DNA of 64,000 bases from an uncultured Aquimarina sp. (GTDB lineage: Bacteria > Bacteroidota > Bacteroidia > Flavobacteriales > Flavobacteriaceae), in NCBI RefSeq assembly GCF_947500065.1, contig NZ_CANMQT010000004.1, forward strand, positions 496,001 to 560,000. The letters run 5' to 3'. Every line of letters begins with the position of its first letter. Within the stretch, counting starts at the first letter, position 1. The notes under the pieces are model-generated. The model ran no database searches and was not told where the DNA came from. It saw only the letters and a list, made by a program, of their open reading frames with translations. Below are positions 36,932 to 44,943 of this stretch, piece by piece. Made by a program: the position numbers and the translations under genes.

Positions 36932-39118
36932 ATGAAAAACCACATATTCAATGTATTAGTGATTTCTATATCGCTAATATCTAATATTTCCCTAAGTCAA
37001 GAAAAACCTATAGATCCATTTGGCCCTATCAGCCCTAAAACTGGTCTTATCATCACTGATGATGCAACTAGGATGCTTATCCATAATAGCTCTGGAGACA
37101 GAGCTCATAACTATGTACAGCAAATATCTACTTGGGATCGTCAACAAAACACCAAAGATATCAACACAGCAACAGAGTGGGTTTCTAAAAAAGCAAAAGA
37201 ATTCGGTTTACAAAATGTAACTATCGAAAAATTTGCTGCGGATGGTAAAACCGAATATTTTGGCAAAAGCTCGGATCCATTTTGGATTGCTAAAAAAGGG
37301 GAGCTATGGGCTAAGTCGCCTTACGAATTCAAAATCACTTCTTATGCTGACCTACCAATGTCATTGGCCACTAATAGCTATTCCACAAGTGCAACTGCGG
37401 AGTTAGTAGATATTGGTGCTGGAGTTTCGGATGTAGATTATCAAGACAAAGATCTAAAAGGGAACATTGTACTCACATCAAGTAATCCATATCGAGTTAT
37501 CAGAAAAGCAATTTGGGAAAAAGGCGCCATTGGTATCATATCCTACTATTCTATTCCTTATTGGGACAAACCAAATCGTTTAGAAGGTGATTTTCCTGAT
37601 CAAGTTGGCTGGAGTGGTATGCCTATGAGTGACGAAAAAGAAAAACAATCTTTTGCTTTTATGATTTCTCAGCGCAAAGCAAAGGAATTACAAGAAGTAA
37701 TGAGAGCTAATAAAAAAGTAACCCTTTTTGCTGATATAGAAACAGAACATCGTAATGGAGAGCTCAACATAGTAAGTGGTGTTATTCCTGGTTCTAAATA
37801 CCCAAATGAAGAAATAGTGATTACTGCACATATTGATCATTATAAACCTGGTGCCAACGATAATGCTTCAGGAAGTGCCGTAAGTCTGGAAATGATCCGC
37901 ACCTTAAATCATCTTATAAAAACAAAACAGATAGATCGACCTCTTAGAACAATACGTTTTCTATGGTTGCCGGAATTTTCAGGAACAGAAGCTTGGTTTT
38001 CTAGACACGCAAATGACTCAAAAAAAATAATTCTGAACCTAAATATGGATATGCTTGGGGCAAATTTAACTAAAACAAATTCTTCTTTTGATGTTAGTTT
38101 TACTCCTGATTGGAATGCTTCTTTTGTTAATGCATATTCTATGTCTATTGTCGACTTTCTTAATAAATATAATAATTCCAGATATCCCAAAAGAAAAGAT
38201 TTTCATATCATTTCTATAAATGGAACCAGAAATCATGTCAATGTACATAACCAACCATATACTAGAGGATCTGATCATCAAATTTTTAATGATTTCGGTA
38301 TTCCAGGGATTGCATTCGGAACCTGGCCCGATAATTTTTATCATTCAAGCGAAGACACTCCAGACAAGGTAGATCCTACTCAACTACATAGAGTTGTATT
38401 TTCTGGATTAGCCTCTTTACTTATGACTGCTTATACAGATGTATCACAATTACAGCACATTACTGATTTAGTAGAATTATACGGAATAAAACGCCTGCAA
38501 GATGATGAATTTAAAGCTAAAAAAATCATCCTATTAGCAGATAATACTACAATAACTAAGAGTTCTTATTTTGCAGAAAAAATAATACAATTTGGATACG
38601 AGAGAGAACGTAAAGCTCTTCAATCCTGTCTTATTTTAAGTCAAGGAAAAGATAAAACAAATAACATTCGGCAAAAAATTGATTTATATAATGAAAAAGA
38701 AAAATTAACTTTAAATCAATTAAGACGTACCGCCAAAAAGAAAGCAACTTCAAAAAAAACTTTCTCTTTATCTGCTAACGAAAAAGAAGCTTCACTATTA
38801 ATCCCACAAAGAGTAGCTGGTAAGGAGTTAGTAACATATTATGCTGCATTATCGACCATTAAAGATGTAACGTCTGTTAATTATAAGGATGTACAAAAAG
38901 GGATTAACAATGTATTAAGTGAACTAAGAGAACAAGAAGTTGGAGAATTACGCATTTATGATTTCCAAAATACGATTGCCAGTTACACAAATGGTAAAAG
39001 GTCATTAGTTGACATACGAGATGCTATGTTTGCGGAATATGGTATTGAAATACCTATAGATGTTATTAACGACCTATTTGAAATTTTTATAAAAGGAGGA
39101 GCCATGGTCTACAAGTAA
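36932..39118 (+). CDS. Secreted M28 family zinc aminopeptidase with PA insert
   Basis: 728 residues with a signal peptide (FNVLVISISLISNISLSQ). A PA domain (about 130-270: VDIGAGVSDVDYQDKDLKGNIVL) precedes the M28 core. The two-zinc site is visible: VITAHIDHYKPGANDNASGSA (His, Asp), LWLPEFSGTEAW (Glu), NLNMDMLGAN (Asp) and YTRGSDHQIFNDFGIPG (His). The catalytic Glu position in the usual EE pair reads P-E-F. A C-terminal region of about 250 residues is helical and of unknown role. It degrades peptides outside the cytoplasm. It follows the DUF1501 gene after 109 bp. Confidence 0.88.
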   Translation: MKNHIFNVLVISISLISNISLSQEKPIDPFGPISPKTGLIITDDATRMLIHNSSGDRAHNYVQQISTWDRQQNTKDINTATEWVSKKAKEFGLQNVTIEKFAADGKTEYFGKSSDPFWIAKKGELWAKSPYEFKITSYADLPMSLATNSYSTSATAELVDIGAGVSDVDYQDKDLKGNIVLTSSNPYRVIRKAIWEKGAIGIISYYSIPYWDKPNRLEGDFPDQVGWSGMPMSDEKEKQSFAFMISQRKAKELQEVMRANKKVTLFADIETEHRNGELNIVSGVIPGSKYPNEEIVITAHIDHYKPGANDNASGSAVSLEMIRTLNHLIKTKQIDRPLRTIRFLWLPEFSGTEAWFSRHANDSKKIILNLNMDMLGANLTKTNSSFDVSFTPDWNASFVNAYSMSIVDFLNKYNNSRYPKRKDFHIISINGTRNHVNVHNQPYTRGSDHQIFNDFGIPGIAFGTWPDNFYHSSEDTPDKVDPTQLHRVVFSGLASLLMTAYTDVSQLQHITDLVELYGIKRLQDDEFKAKKIILLADNTTITKSSYFAEKIIQFGYERERKALQSCLILSQGKDKTNNIRQKIDLYNEKEKLTLNQLRRTAKKKATSKKTFSLSANEKEASLLIPQRVAGKELVTYYAALSTIKDVTSVNYKDVQKGINNVLSELREQEVGELRIYDFQNTIASYTNGKRSLVDIRDAMFAEYGIEIPIDVINDLFEIFIKGGAMVYK

Positions 39119-39456
39119 CCAAACCCAGAAAAATGCTCCTATTATTGATTCACAAAAACAACTACACTTTAACTATTTTTAAATCATATTTATCTTACAA
39201 ACAAAAGATGTACTCCTCTTTTAAATTCGCTCAATTATTAGCGTAAATAGCACATTTTCAATCAGAAAATGTAATTAAAAACAGTCTACACCTAATAAAA
39301 TGCTTAATAAAAAATACGGTAAAACCGTAAAAATTGTGTTGTTTATCGATATAAAGGATGTCTTCATCTAAAAGATTTGAAATCATTTTTATGACTAACC
39401 ATTTCAGTGTAAATTTGTTACAAATCAAGTAGTAACTTCATTAAGCCCCAAACAAT
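39119..39456. other. 338-bp stretch without a gene
   Basis: No open frame of note. It holds one small stem (ACATTTTC / GAAAATGT, 39252-39272) and a TAAATTTG (TAnnTTTG) at 39410-39417, 39 bp before the next start codon, likely the promoter of the small secreted protein gene. Nothing else is recognised. Confidence 0.6.
39410..39417 (+). promoter_or_regulatory. Candidate -7 promoter element of the small secreted protein gene
   Basis: TAAATTTG matches TAnnTTTG, 39 bp upstream of the ATG at 39457. A -33 box is not clear. Confidence 0.45.
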
Positions 39457-39798
39457 ATGAAAACTATCATTCTTACAATAATCGTTTTATTTTCTTTTTC
39501 TAATATAATCGCTCAGGATACTGCATCTATAGAGATAAACAAAGAAGAAAACAACACGGTTAAGAGCACTAAGGTTGATTTTTATGAAACTTTGGTAGCA
39601 GTAAATAATTTTGATATCAAAATCAAAAAAATTGAAACGGCAACTACTGAGACTAAAACTGATTTCTACAAGGCTTTGATGATCAAGAATGGTTTTACTA
39701 CTGATAGCAAAAAAAATACTCGTTTAGCAAATAACGATAATAAAGAAAAAGACAGTATAATTACTGATACCACACAAATTACTGGATTATTGCCGTAA
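39457..39798 (+). CDS. Small secreted protein with an internal duplication
   Basis: 113 residues. A signal peptide (TIILTIIVLFSFSNIIAQ) is followed by a short, charged, Thr/Lys/Asp-rich chain. A motif occurs twice about 30 residues apart: KVDFYETLVAVNNFD and KTDFYKALMIKNGFT (pattern K-x-D-F-Y-x-x-L-x-x-x-N-x-F). I recognise no family. The gene has its own promoter-like element and a strong terminator, so it is a separate transcription unit. The repeats could bind a partner or be remnants of a larger repeat protein. Confidence 0.65.
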   Translation: MKTIILTIIVLFSFSNIIAQDTASIEINKEENNTVKSTKVDFYETLVAVNNFDIKIKKIETATTETKTDFYKALMIKNGFTTDSKKNTRLANNDNKEKDSIITDTTQITGLLP

Positions 39799-39820
39799 TT
39801 TTAAACATAAACATGTTATA

Positions 39821-39861
39821 AACACCACTATCTTCTTGCTTGACATAGTGGTGTTTTTTTT
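39821..39861 (+). terminator. Intrinsic terminator of the small secreted protein gene
   Basis: An 11-bp perfect stem AACACCACTAT / ATAGTGGTGTT with a 13-base loop, followed by a run of T, 22 bp after the stop codon. Confidence 0.88.
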
Positions 39862-39945
39862 ATGTTCATATTTAAAAAAAACAAAACCATCAATACTTAA
39901 TAGAATATTTTTGATAATTTTAGAAATCAAAAATATTATGATAGT

Positions 39946-40767
39946 ATGCAAATTCATGAAACCGCCTTTGTAGTATCTACATATAGATCACAATATGAAG
40001 ATGTTAGCAAAGATATATATGCTAAACTTTGGAACAATTCTTCTACCGATAGTTTGATTCCTGAGATTCTAGAAAACGTTTCTACATACGAAGCAATTCT
40101 ACACAGCCTTAGAAATAGATTTTTTTATGAAAGCATGAAATCTTTTTTTGAAAGTAATAAAGGCGGAACTCTGATTAATTTTGGATCTGGCTTTAGCATG
40201 TATCAATTCTTAATGAATGATAATGTTTCAACTATTGAGATTGACAAAAAAGACATTATTGACTACAAAAAGGAAAAAATAGATCAATGGATCCAAGAAA
40301 AGAAGTTACCCAATCGTGATATACTATACATATCATTAGATTTTAACACTCTATCGGAAGAAGAAATTGTAAAATCACTAAAACCTCATCTAAAAAAAGA
40401 GCCTATTTTTATATTATTAGAAGGAGTATTATTCTTTTTAGACCAACAAACAACGAAAAAATTATTCAAGGTTTTTCGAAACATACAACGATCAGGTGAT
40501 ATAGTGGGAAGTGTATCCTATCTTCCGGAAATAGAACACACCAAAGTTTACAGGAGACTACTTCATTATTTTGATAGTCACAATGACACCAACGACTCTT
40601 TTTCTCATCAAACCATATCCAATTCATATTATCAAAACATAGATGGATATACCTTAAAAGAGCACGTTGACGAATATAGTTTAGCAAAGACTTATGCTTC
40701 AGAATTTGGTATTAATGACAAAAATCAAATTCTTAATGAAAACATGTATCTGTTAAAAAGAGATTAA
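39946..40767 (+). CDS. SAM-dependent methyltransferase, leucine carboxyl methyltransferase (LCM/PPM) family
   Basis: 273 residues. LINFGSGFSMYQFLMND is the SAM loop, STIEIDKKDIIDYKKEKI the acidic second motif with the LCM-type D-x-x-x-x-x-K-K pattern, and IFILLEGVLFFLDQQTTKKLFKVF the hallmark EGV-x-x-F-L of the family, where polyketide and PP2A carboxyl methyltransferases share this fold. Bacterial members methylate carboxyl or hydroxyl groups of small molecules. It converges with the small membrane protein gene of the Lgt-like operon, their ends overlapping by 4 bp, but is on the other strand. Confidence 0.82.
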   Translation: MQIHETAFVVSTYRSQYEDVSKDIYAKLWNNSSTDSLIPEILENVSTYEAILHSLRNRFFYESMKSFFESNKGGTLINFGSGFSMYQFLMNDNVSTIEIDKKDIIDYKKEKIDQWIQEKKLPNRDILYISLDFNTLSEEEIVKSLKPHLKKEPIFILLEGVLFFLDQQTTKKLFKVFRNIQRSGDIVGSVSYLPEIEHTKVYRRLLHYFDSHNDTNDSFSHQTISNSYYQNIDGYTLKEHVDEYSLAKTYASEFGINDKNQILNENMYLLKRD

Positions 40768-40982
40768 TTTTGGCTTATCAAAGCCCCACAAATTCCTAAC
40801 CCAACGACAAGATAGACACCAGCAAGGATAAAAAAGACTTTTCCTGCTTTACGGTTTTTAGTTCTAAAAAGGATCAAACCAATAATTCCTAATAGTACCG
40901 GAGGGCCTAATAATATCAATAATATGAAATAAACTATACCATTTAGGTTTCCTACTTCTAATAAAATTGAATTTGTAATCAT
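40764..40982 (-). CDS. Small two-helix membrane protein of the Lgt-like/radical SAM operon
   Basis: 72 residues with two hydrophobic helices (GIVYFILLILLGPPVLLGIIGLILF and VFFILAGVYLVVGLGICGALI) joined by a basic loop (RTKNRKAGK). Its start overlaps the stop of the radical SAM gene by 4 bp, the mark of translational coupling. No known family is recognised. It could hold the soluble radical SAM enzyme at the membrane, where the Lgt-like protein works; this is inference from operon structure. Confidence 0.65.
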   Translation of the reverse strand: MITNSILLEVGNLNGIVYFILLILLGPPVLLGIIGLILFRTKNRKAGKVFFILAGVYLVVGLGICGALISQN

Positions 40983-42373
40983 ACCGTCTCTTTTCTTAAT
41001 TGTTTCAAATACTCTAGCTTATCATCCCTATAAAAAAGATTCATAGTCTCAAAAGGAATAATTTTATAATCCTTATTCACTATATGCACACACGATTTCT
41101 TAACAGCCCTTACATCAAAGTTATAAGCATCAATAAATTGCATAATAATAATTCTAAATAAGTTATCATACCCTAAATCCGGCGCATCAATCTCCGGCAA
41201 ACAACACATAATAGATTTAAGGTTCTCTGAAGCTACATCTACGGAGTTCCCAGTACTAAACAATTCTAACATTTTACCATGCAATTCGGTATCCTGTTCA
41301 TAAACAATAGTATTCTTACCATTATCTAATAAATCAGCTGGATTAATATATCGTGTTAAAGGAATAATTCCGTCCGCATTCTTCAATGCATATCCCATTA
41401 CCAATGCATCTGGATTACAAGGAACAGGAATCAAATCATCCGACTCAAAAACAGGGAACTGCTCCAGTATTTTTCTGCGAACTTCTGTTAAAGTAATTCG
41501 ATTTTCTTGCGTATCAAAATCTTCTAATCGGCCAGCAATCTGAGTGGGCTGTAGAGTTACTCCTCTCACACATTTCTGCTGAGTAGCAAAGGTTATGATT
41601 TCTCCTATCTCCTCATCATTCAAACCTTTTTCTAATGTTACTACCAAAGTGGTAGAAAGATTAAATTGATTTAAATTTTCAACAGCTTGTCTTCTTATCT
41701 TAGTCAGATCTTCGCCTCTCAATTTTTCTAAAACCTCCCCTTTCAATGAATCAAATTGCAGGTAGATTTCAAAATCAGGCATATATCCCGCTAATCGCTC
41801 CACAAACTTCAAATCCTTAGCAATTCTAACGCCGTTTGTATTTACCATTAAATGCCGAATGGGTAATTGTTTTGCGTAATCAAGTATCTCAAAAAATTGA
41901 GGATGTATAGTTGGCTCACCACCACTAATCTGAACGACATCAGGTTCTTTTTCATTTTCAACAATCGTATCCAACATTTTTTTTATTTCATCCAGCGTTC
42001 GATGTCTACCATAATGCGGTGATGAAGAGGCATAACACGTAGGACAGGTCAAATTGCACCTATCCGTAACTTCGATAATCGATAAGCAAGAATGTTGTTC
42101 ATGATCTGGACACAATCCACAATCATATGGACATCCATAATCGGTAGTTGTGTTGAATTTATAAGGAAATTCCGAAGGTTTATTATAGTTTCTAATGCTC
42201 TTATAATATTCTATATCATCTGCTATCAACACTTTAGATCTACCGTGTTCAGGACATCGTTTTAGCATAAAAACCTTATCATCTTCAAAAACAATTTTGG
42301 CATCAATTCTCTTAAGACAAGTTGGACATAAACTTAATGTAAAATCGTAATAGGTATAGTTTCTAGTTGGCAT
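40979..42373 (-). CDS. Radical SAM enzyme of the tetraether lipid synthase (Tes/MJ0619, COG1964) type
   Basis: 464 residues. The radical SAM cluster is C106-x3-C110-x2-C113 (EVTDRCNLTCPTCYASS), followed by VVQISGGEPTIHPQ (SAM-binding GGEP). Additional metal sites are an N-terminal C16-x2-C19...C40-P-E-H-G knuckle, a C81-x3-C85-x2-C88-x7-C96 set, and C-terminal Cys (IMCCLPEIDAP, KKSCVHIV). This is the layout of archaeal Tes, which has two auxiliary iron-sulfur clusters and a rubredoxin-like site and couples lipid tails carbon to carbon. The bacterial members are largely uncharacterised. Start overlaps the Lgt-like gene by 11 bp. Lipid alkyl-chain chemistry is inferred; methylation of another substrate is possible. 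Confidence 0.8.
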   Translation of the reverse strand: MPTRNYTYYDFTLSLCPTCLKRIDAKIVFEDDKVFMLKRCPEHGRSKVLIADDIEYYKSIRNYNKPSEFPYKFNTTTDYGCPYDCGLCPDHEQHSCLSIIEVTDRCNLTCPTCYASSSPHYGRHRTLDEIKKMLDTIVENEKEPDVVQISGGEPTIHPQFFEILDYAKQLPIRHLMVNTNGVRIAKDLKFVERLAGYMPDFEIYLQFDSLKGEVLEKLRGEDLTKIRRQAVENLNQFNLSTTLVVTLEKGLNDEEIGEIITFATQQKCVRGVTLQPTQIAGRLEDFDTQENRITLTEVRRKILEQFPVFESDDLIPVPCNPDALVMGYALKNADGIIPLTRYINPADLLDNGKNTIVYEQDTELHGKMLELFSTGNSVDVASENLKSIMCCLPEIDAPDLGYDNLFRIIIMQFIDAYNFDVRAVKKSCVHIVNKDYKIIPFETMNLFYRDDKLEYLKQLRKETV

Positions 42374-43106
42374 AAAAGAATTTTCGGATGGTTTTTTGAT
42401 AATAAATTAAGCATAAGATACACAAATACTGAATACTGCTAAGCCCCAGCACTAAAAAAGTATTCGGTTTTAAAAACTCTATCAAAAAACGAAAAAGGAA
42501 ATAAGAAATCATAAAGCATTTAAAAAGCATACCAGATTCTAAATTGATTTTATTATGAAATCGCTTTAAAAGAATCCATAATAGTAATAGAAAAATCACT
42601 TCGAAAAGTGCAATTGGATATCTTAACAAACCATCTCCTAAATCCATTCCAAAAAAAGAGGTTGTCTGTTTTCCATAAGTAAATTCATTAATTCCTGCCA
42701 GAAAGCAACCTACTCTACCAATAATAATTCCCAGTATAATAGGAAACGTAAATAAATCACCAGAAGATTTTTCTTCTCCAATTATTTTTTTAGCCAATTC
42801 CACTCCAAGCAAACCTCCAAAAAGACCACCCATAATAGTTTTAGCACTTAACAACTGAACTACATATTCCAAACTAAACGACAAAAAAGAAGGGTTTTCT
42901 AAAAAACCAATAATTCTAGATCCTAAAAATGCACCAAAGACAGCGCCAATAATTATTGACAATCTATTAGAGGAAGATATTGGGTCGGTTATATTCTTTT
43001 TTAAAATTATATAATACCGAAATCCAACAAAAAAAGCAGCGTATTCTAAAATCAAATGGATATTCACTTTAATACCAAAAACAACAGGTTCAAAAGGGAC
43101 ATCCAT
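42363..43106 (-). CDS. Lgt-like membrane protein (prolipoprotein diacylglyceryl transferase paralogue) lacking key residues
   Basis: 247 residues with about seven helices and the Lgt fold: IMGGLFGGLLG corresponds to the HGGLIG loop, GRVGCFLAG to GRIGNFxNG, RYPIALFEVIF to the H/R-P-x-Q-LYE helix, and YFLFRFLIEFLKPN to the closing Y-x3-R-x3-E motif (Y202, R206, E210 kept). Against E. coli Lgt, the loop His (His103) is Met92 and the Asn after the Arg (Asn146) is Cys134; Arg131 is kept. It is therefore probably not the cell's housekeeping Lgt but a paralogue binding a phospholipid or diacylglycerol group. It heads an overlapping operon with a Tes-like radical SAM enzyme. Confidence 0.75.
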   Translation of the reverse strand: MDVPFEPVVFGIKVNIHLILEYAAFFVGFRYYIILKKNITDPISSSNRLSIIIGAVFGAFLGSRIIGFLENPSFLSFSLEYVVQLLSAKTIMGGLFGGLLGVELAKKIIGEEKSSGDLFTFPIILGIIIGRVGCFLAGINEFTYGKQTTSFFGMDLGDGLLRYPIALFEVIFLLLLWILLKRFHNKINLESGMLFKCFMISYFLFRFLIEFLKPNTFLVLGLSSIQYLCILCLIYYQKTIRKFFYAN

Positions 43107-43148
43107 TTAATACTTATTTCGACTTAGTGATCGAAATATACATTTTAT

Positions 43149-44792
43149 TTATTTCATAGCTTTAGCCATCACGTGATATCTTGGATCATCAATATCATGT
43201 GCTATAACACTAGCTAATCTAGGAGAAGCTTTAATCATCAATGCTTGACATTCTTCACTTAGATGTTTTACACGAACTTTTTTACCAGCTTCTTCATACT
43301 TACCAACCAAATTAAAAATAGCTTCTAGCGCAGAATGATCACTTACACGAGATTCAATAAAATCAATTTCTACATTCTCTGGATCATTAGCTATATCAAA
43401 CTTAGAGTTAAAAGCCTGTATACTTCCAAAGAATAGAGGACCCCAAATTTCATATACTTTCGTACCATCTTCTTTAATATGTTTTCTTGCTCGGATTTTT
43501 TTAGCATTCTCCCAAGCAAAAGCCAGTGCTGACATAATTACTCCTGCAATTACAGCCACTGCCAAATCAAAAAACACTGTTAGCAATGAAACCGAAATCA
43601 GAACAATAGCATCGGTTAATGGGATTTTATTCAATATTCTAAAACTAGACCAAGCAAACGTACCAATCACTACCATAAACATTACACCTACCAATGCTGC
43701 AATAGGAACCTGCTCAATTAATCCTGAAGCAAATAATATAAACATTAATAGCGTTACCGCAGCAACAATTCCGGATAAACGAGTACGTCCACCACCTTTA
43801 ATATTTATAATGGATTGTCCAATCATTGCACAACCACCCATTCCACCAAAAAGACCTGTAACAATATTCGCACCACCTTGAGCAAGACATTCTCTATTAG
43901 AATTACCACGTGTCTCTGTTAATTCATCTATAAGGTTTAATGTCATCAATGATTCTATCAAACCAATTGCTGCAAGAATCAAAGCATATGGACCTATAAA
44001 CCACAATGTTTTCCAGGTCATAGGCACTTTATTAAAAATATCAAACTGAAATTGAGGTAAACCTCCTTTAAGACCTTCTCCTCCTCCATCTTTAATAAAA
44101 CTACCCACAGTAGCTGCATCCAATTTTCCAAGGATTACTATTGCAGAAACCACCAATATCGCAATTAAAGCTTCTGGTAACTTAGCCGTGGCTTTAATTT
44201 TAGGTAATCCCCACATAATTAACATAGTCAACAACACAAACCCAAACATAATCCATATAGAACCATTTGTTGTCAAACTAGTAAAAAACTCACTAAACCA
44301 AGTACCCATATCTCCCCAAAAGGAAACATCTTCAGACACCATATCTGGGAACATCCCTAACTGAGAAAGAAAAATCACAATTGCTAAACCATTTACAAAT
44401 CCCATCATTACCGGATGGGGAATCAAACGTACAAATTTACCAAGCTTAAAAACACCTGCTAACATTTGGATAGCACCCATTAATATCACGGTAGCAAAAA
44501 GATAATACAACCCTAATTGTTCTCCTTCAGCACCCATTGCATTTCCTTCTGCAACGAGACTTACCATAACCACAGCCAGTGCACCGGTCGCTCCTGAAAT
44601 CATACCTGGACGCCCACCAAAAACAGAAGTGATTAATCCGATCATAAATGCCGCATATAACCCTACCAAAGGATCTACTCCTGCTACAAATGCAAAAGCC
44701 ACCGCTTCTGGAACCAAGGCTAAAGCCACAGTTAGACCAGACAGAATATCATTTTTGGCATTTGCCACTCTTTTTCTTACAAACTCAGTCAT
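43149..44792 (-). CDS. SulP/SLC26 family anion transporter with STAS domain
   Basis: About 547 residues from the ATG at 44792; a longer frame from a TTG at 44843 would run through a TAnnTTTG promoter element and is unlikely. ILSGLTVALALVPEAVAFAFVAGVDPLVGLYAAFMIGLITSVFGGRPGMISGATGALA is the SulP helix 1-3 signature (split in recognisable parts), with twelve to fourteen helices. A C-terminal STAS domain starts near residue 430 (KIRARKHIKEDGTKVYEIWGPLFFGS). Substrates in bacteria include sulfate, bicarbonate and dicarboxylates. It is 42 bp upstream of the Lgt-like operon on the same strand. Confidence 0.92.
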   Translation of the reverse strand: MTEFVRKRVANAKNDILSGLTVALALVPEAVAFAFVAGVDPLVGLYAAFMIGLITSVFGGRPGMISGATGALAVVMVSLVAEGNAMGAEGEQLGLYYLFATVILMGAIQMLAGVFKLGKFVRLIPHPVMMGFVNGLAIVIFLSQLGMFPDMVSEDVSFWGDMGTWFSEFFTSLTTNGSIWIMFGFVLLTMLIMWGLPKIKATAKLPEALIAILVVSAIVILGKLDAATVGSFIKDGGGEGLKGGLPQFQFDIFNKVPMTWKTLWFIGPYALILAAIGLIESLMTLNLIDELTETRGNSNRECLAQGGANIVTGLFGGMGGCAMIGQSIINIKGGGRTRLSGIVAAVTLLMFILFASGLIEQVPIAALVGVMFMVVIGTFAWSSFRILNKIPLTDAIVLISVSLLTVFFDLAVAVIAGVIMSALAFAWENAKKIRARKHIKEDGTKVYEIWGPLFFGSIQAFNSKFDIANDPENVEIDFIESRVSDHSALEAIFNLVGKYEEAGKKVRVKHLSEECQALMIKASPRLASVIAHDIDDPRYHVMAKAMK

Positions 44793-44813
44793 AATCAGTC
44801 TATTTTGAGGGTG

Positions 44814-44821
44814 CAAAAATA
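44814..44821 (-). promoter_or_regulatory. Candidate -7 promoter element of the SulP gene
   Basis: The minus strand reads TATTTTTG (TAnnTTTG), 21 bp upstream of the ATG at 44792. It supports that start over the longer reading frame. Confidence 0.55.
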
Positions 44822-44943
44822 CAGTTATTTTATGTCCTGACAAGTAAAATCAGGTTCTATCTATCTCCAAAACTCAACTAAAACGTTATAGAAGATTCAA
44901 AAATCGTAAAACTTAGTATATTTATCCCTTACATATATCACCT

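Noticed and set aside
39252..39272. Small hairpin in the gene-free stretch as a riboswitch
   Set aside because: An 8-bp A+T-rich stem with no further structure is too weak to support a regulatory RNA.
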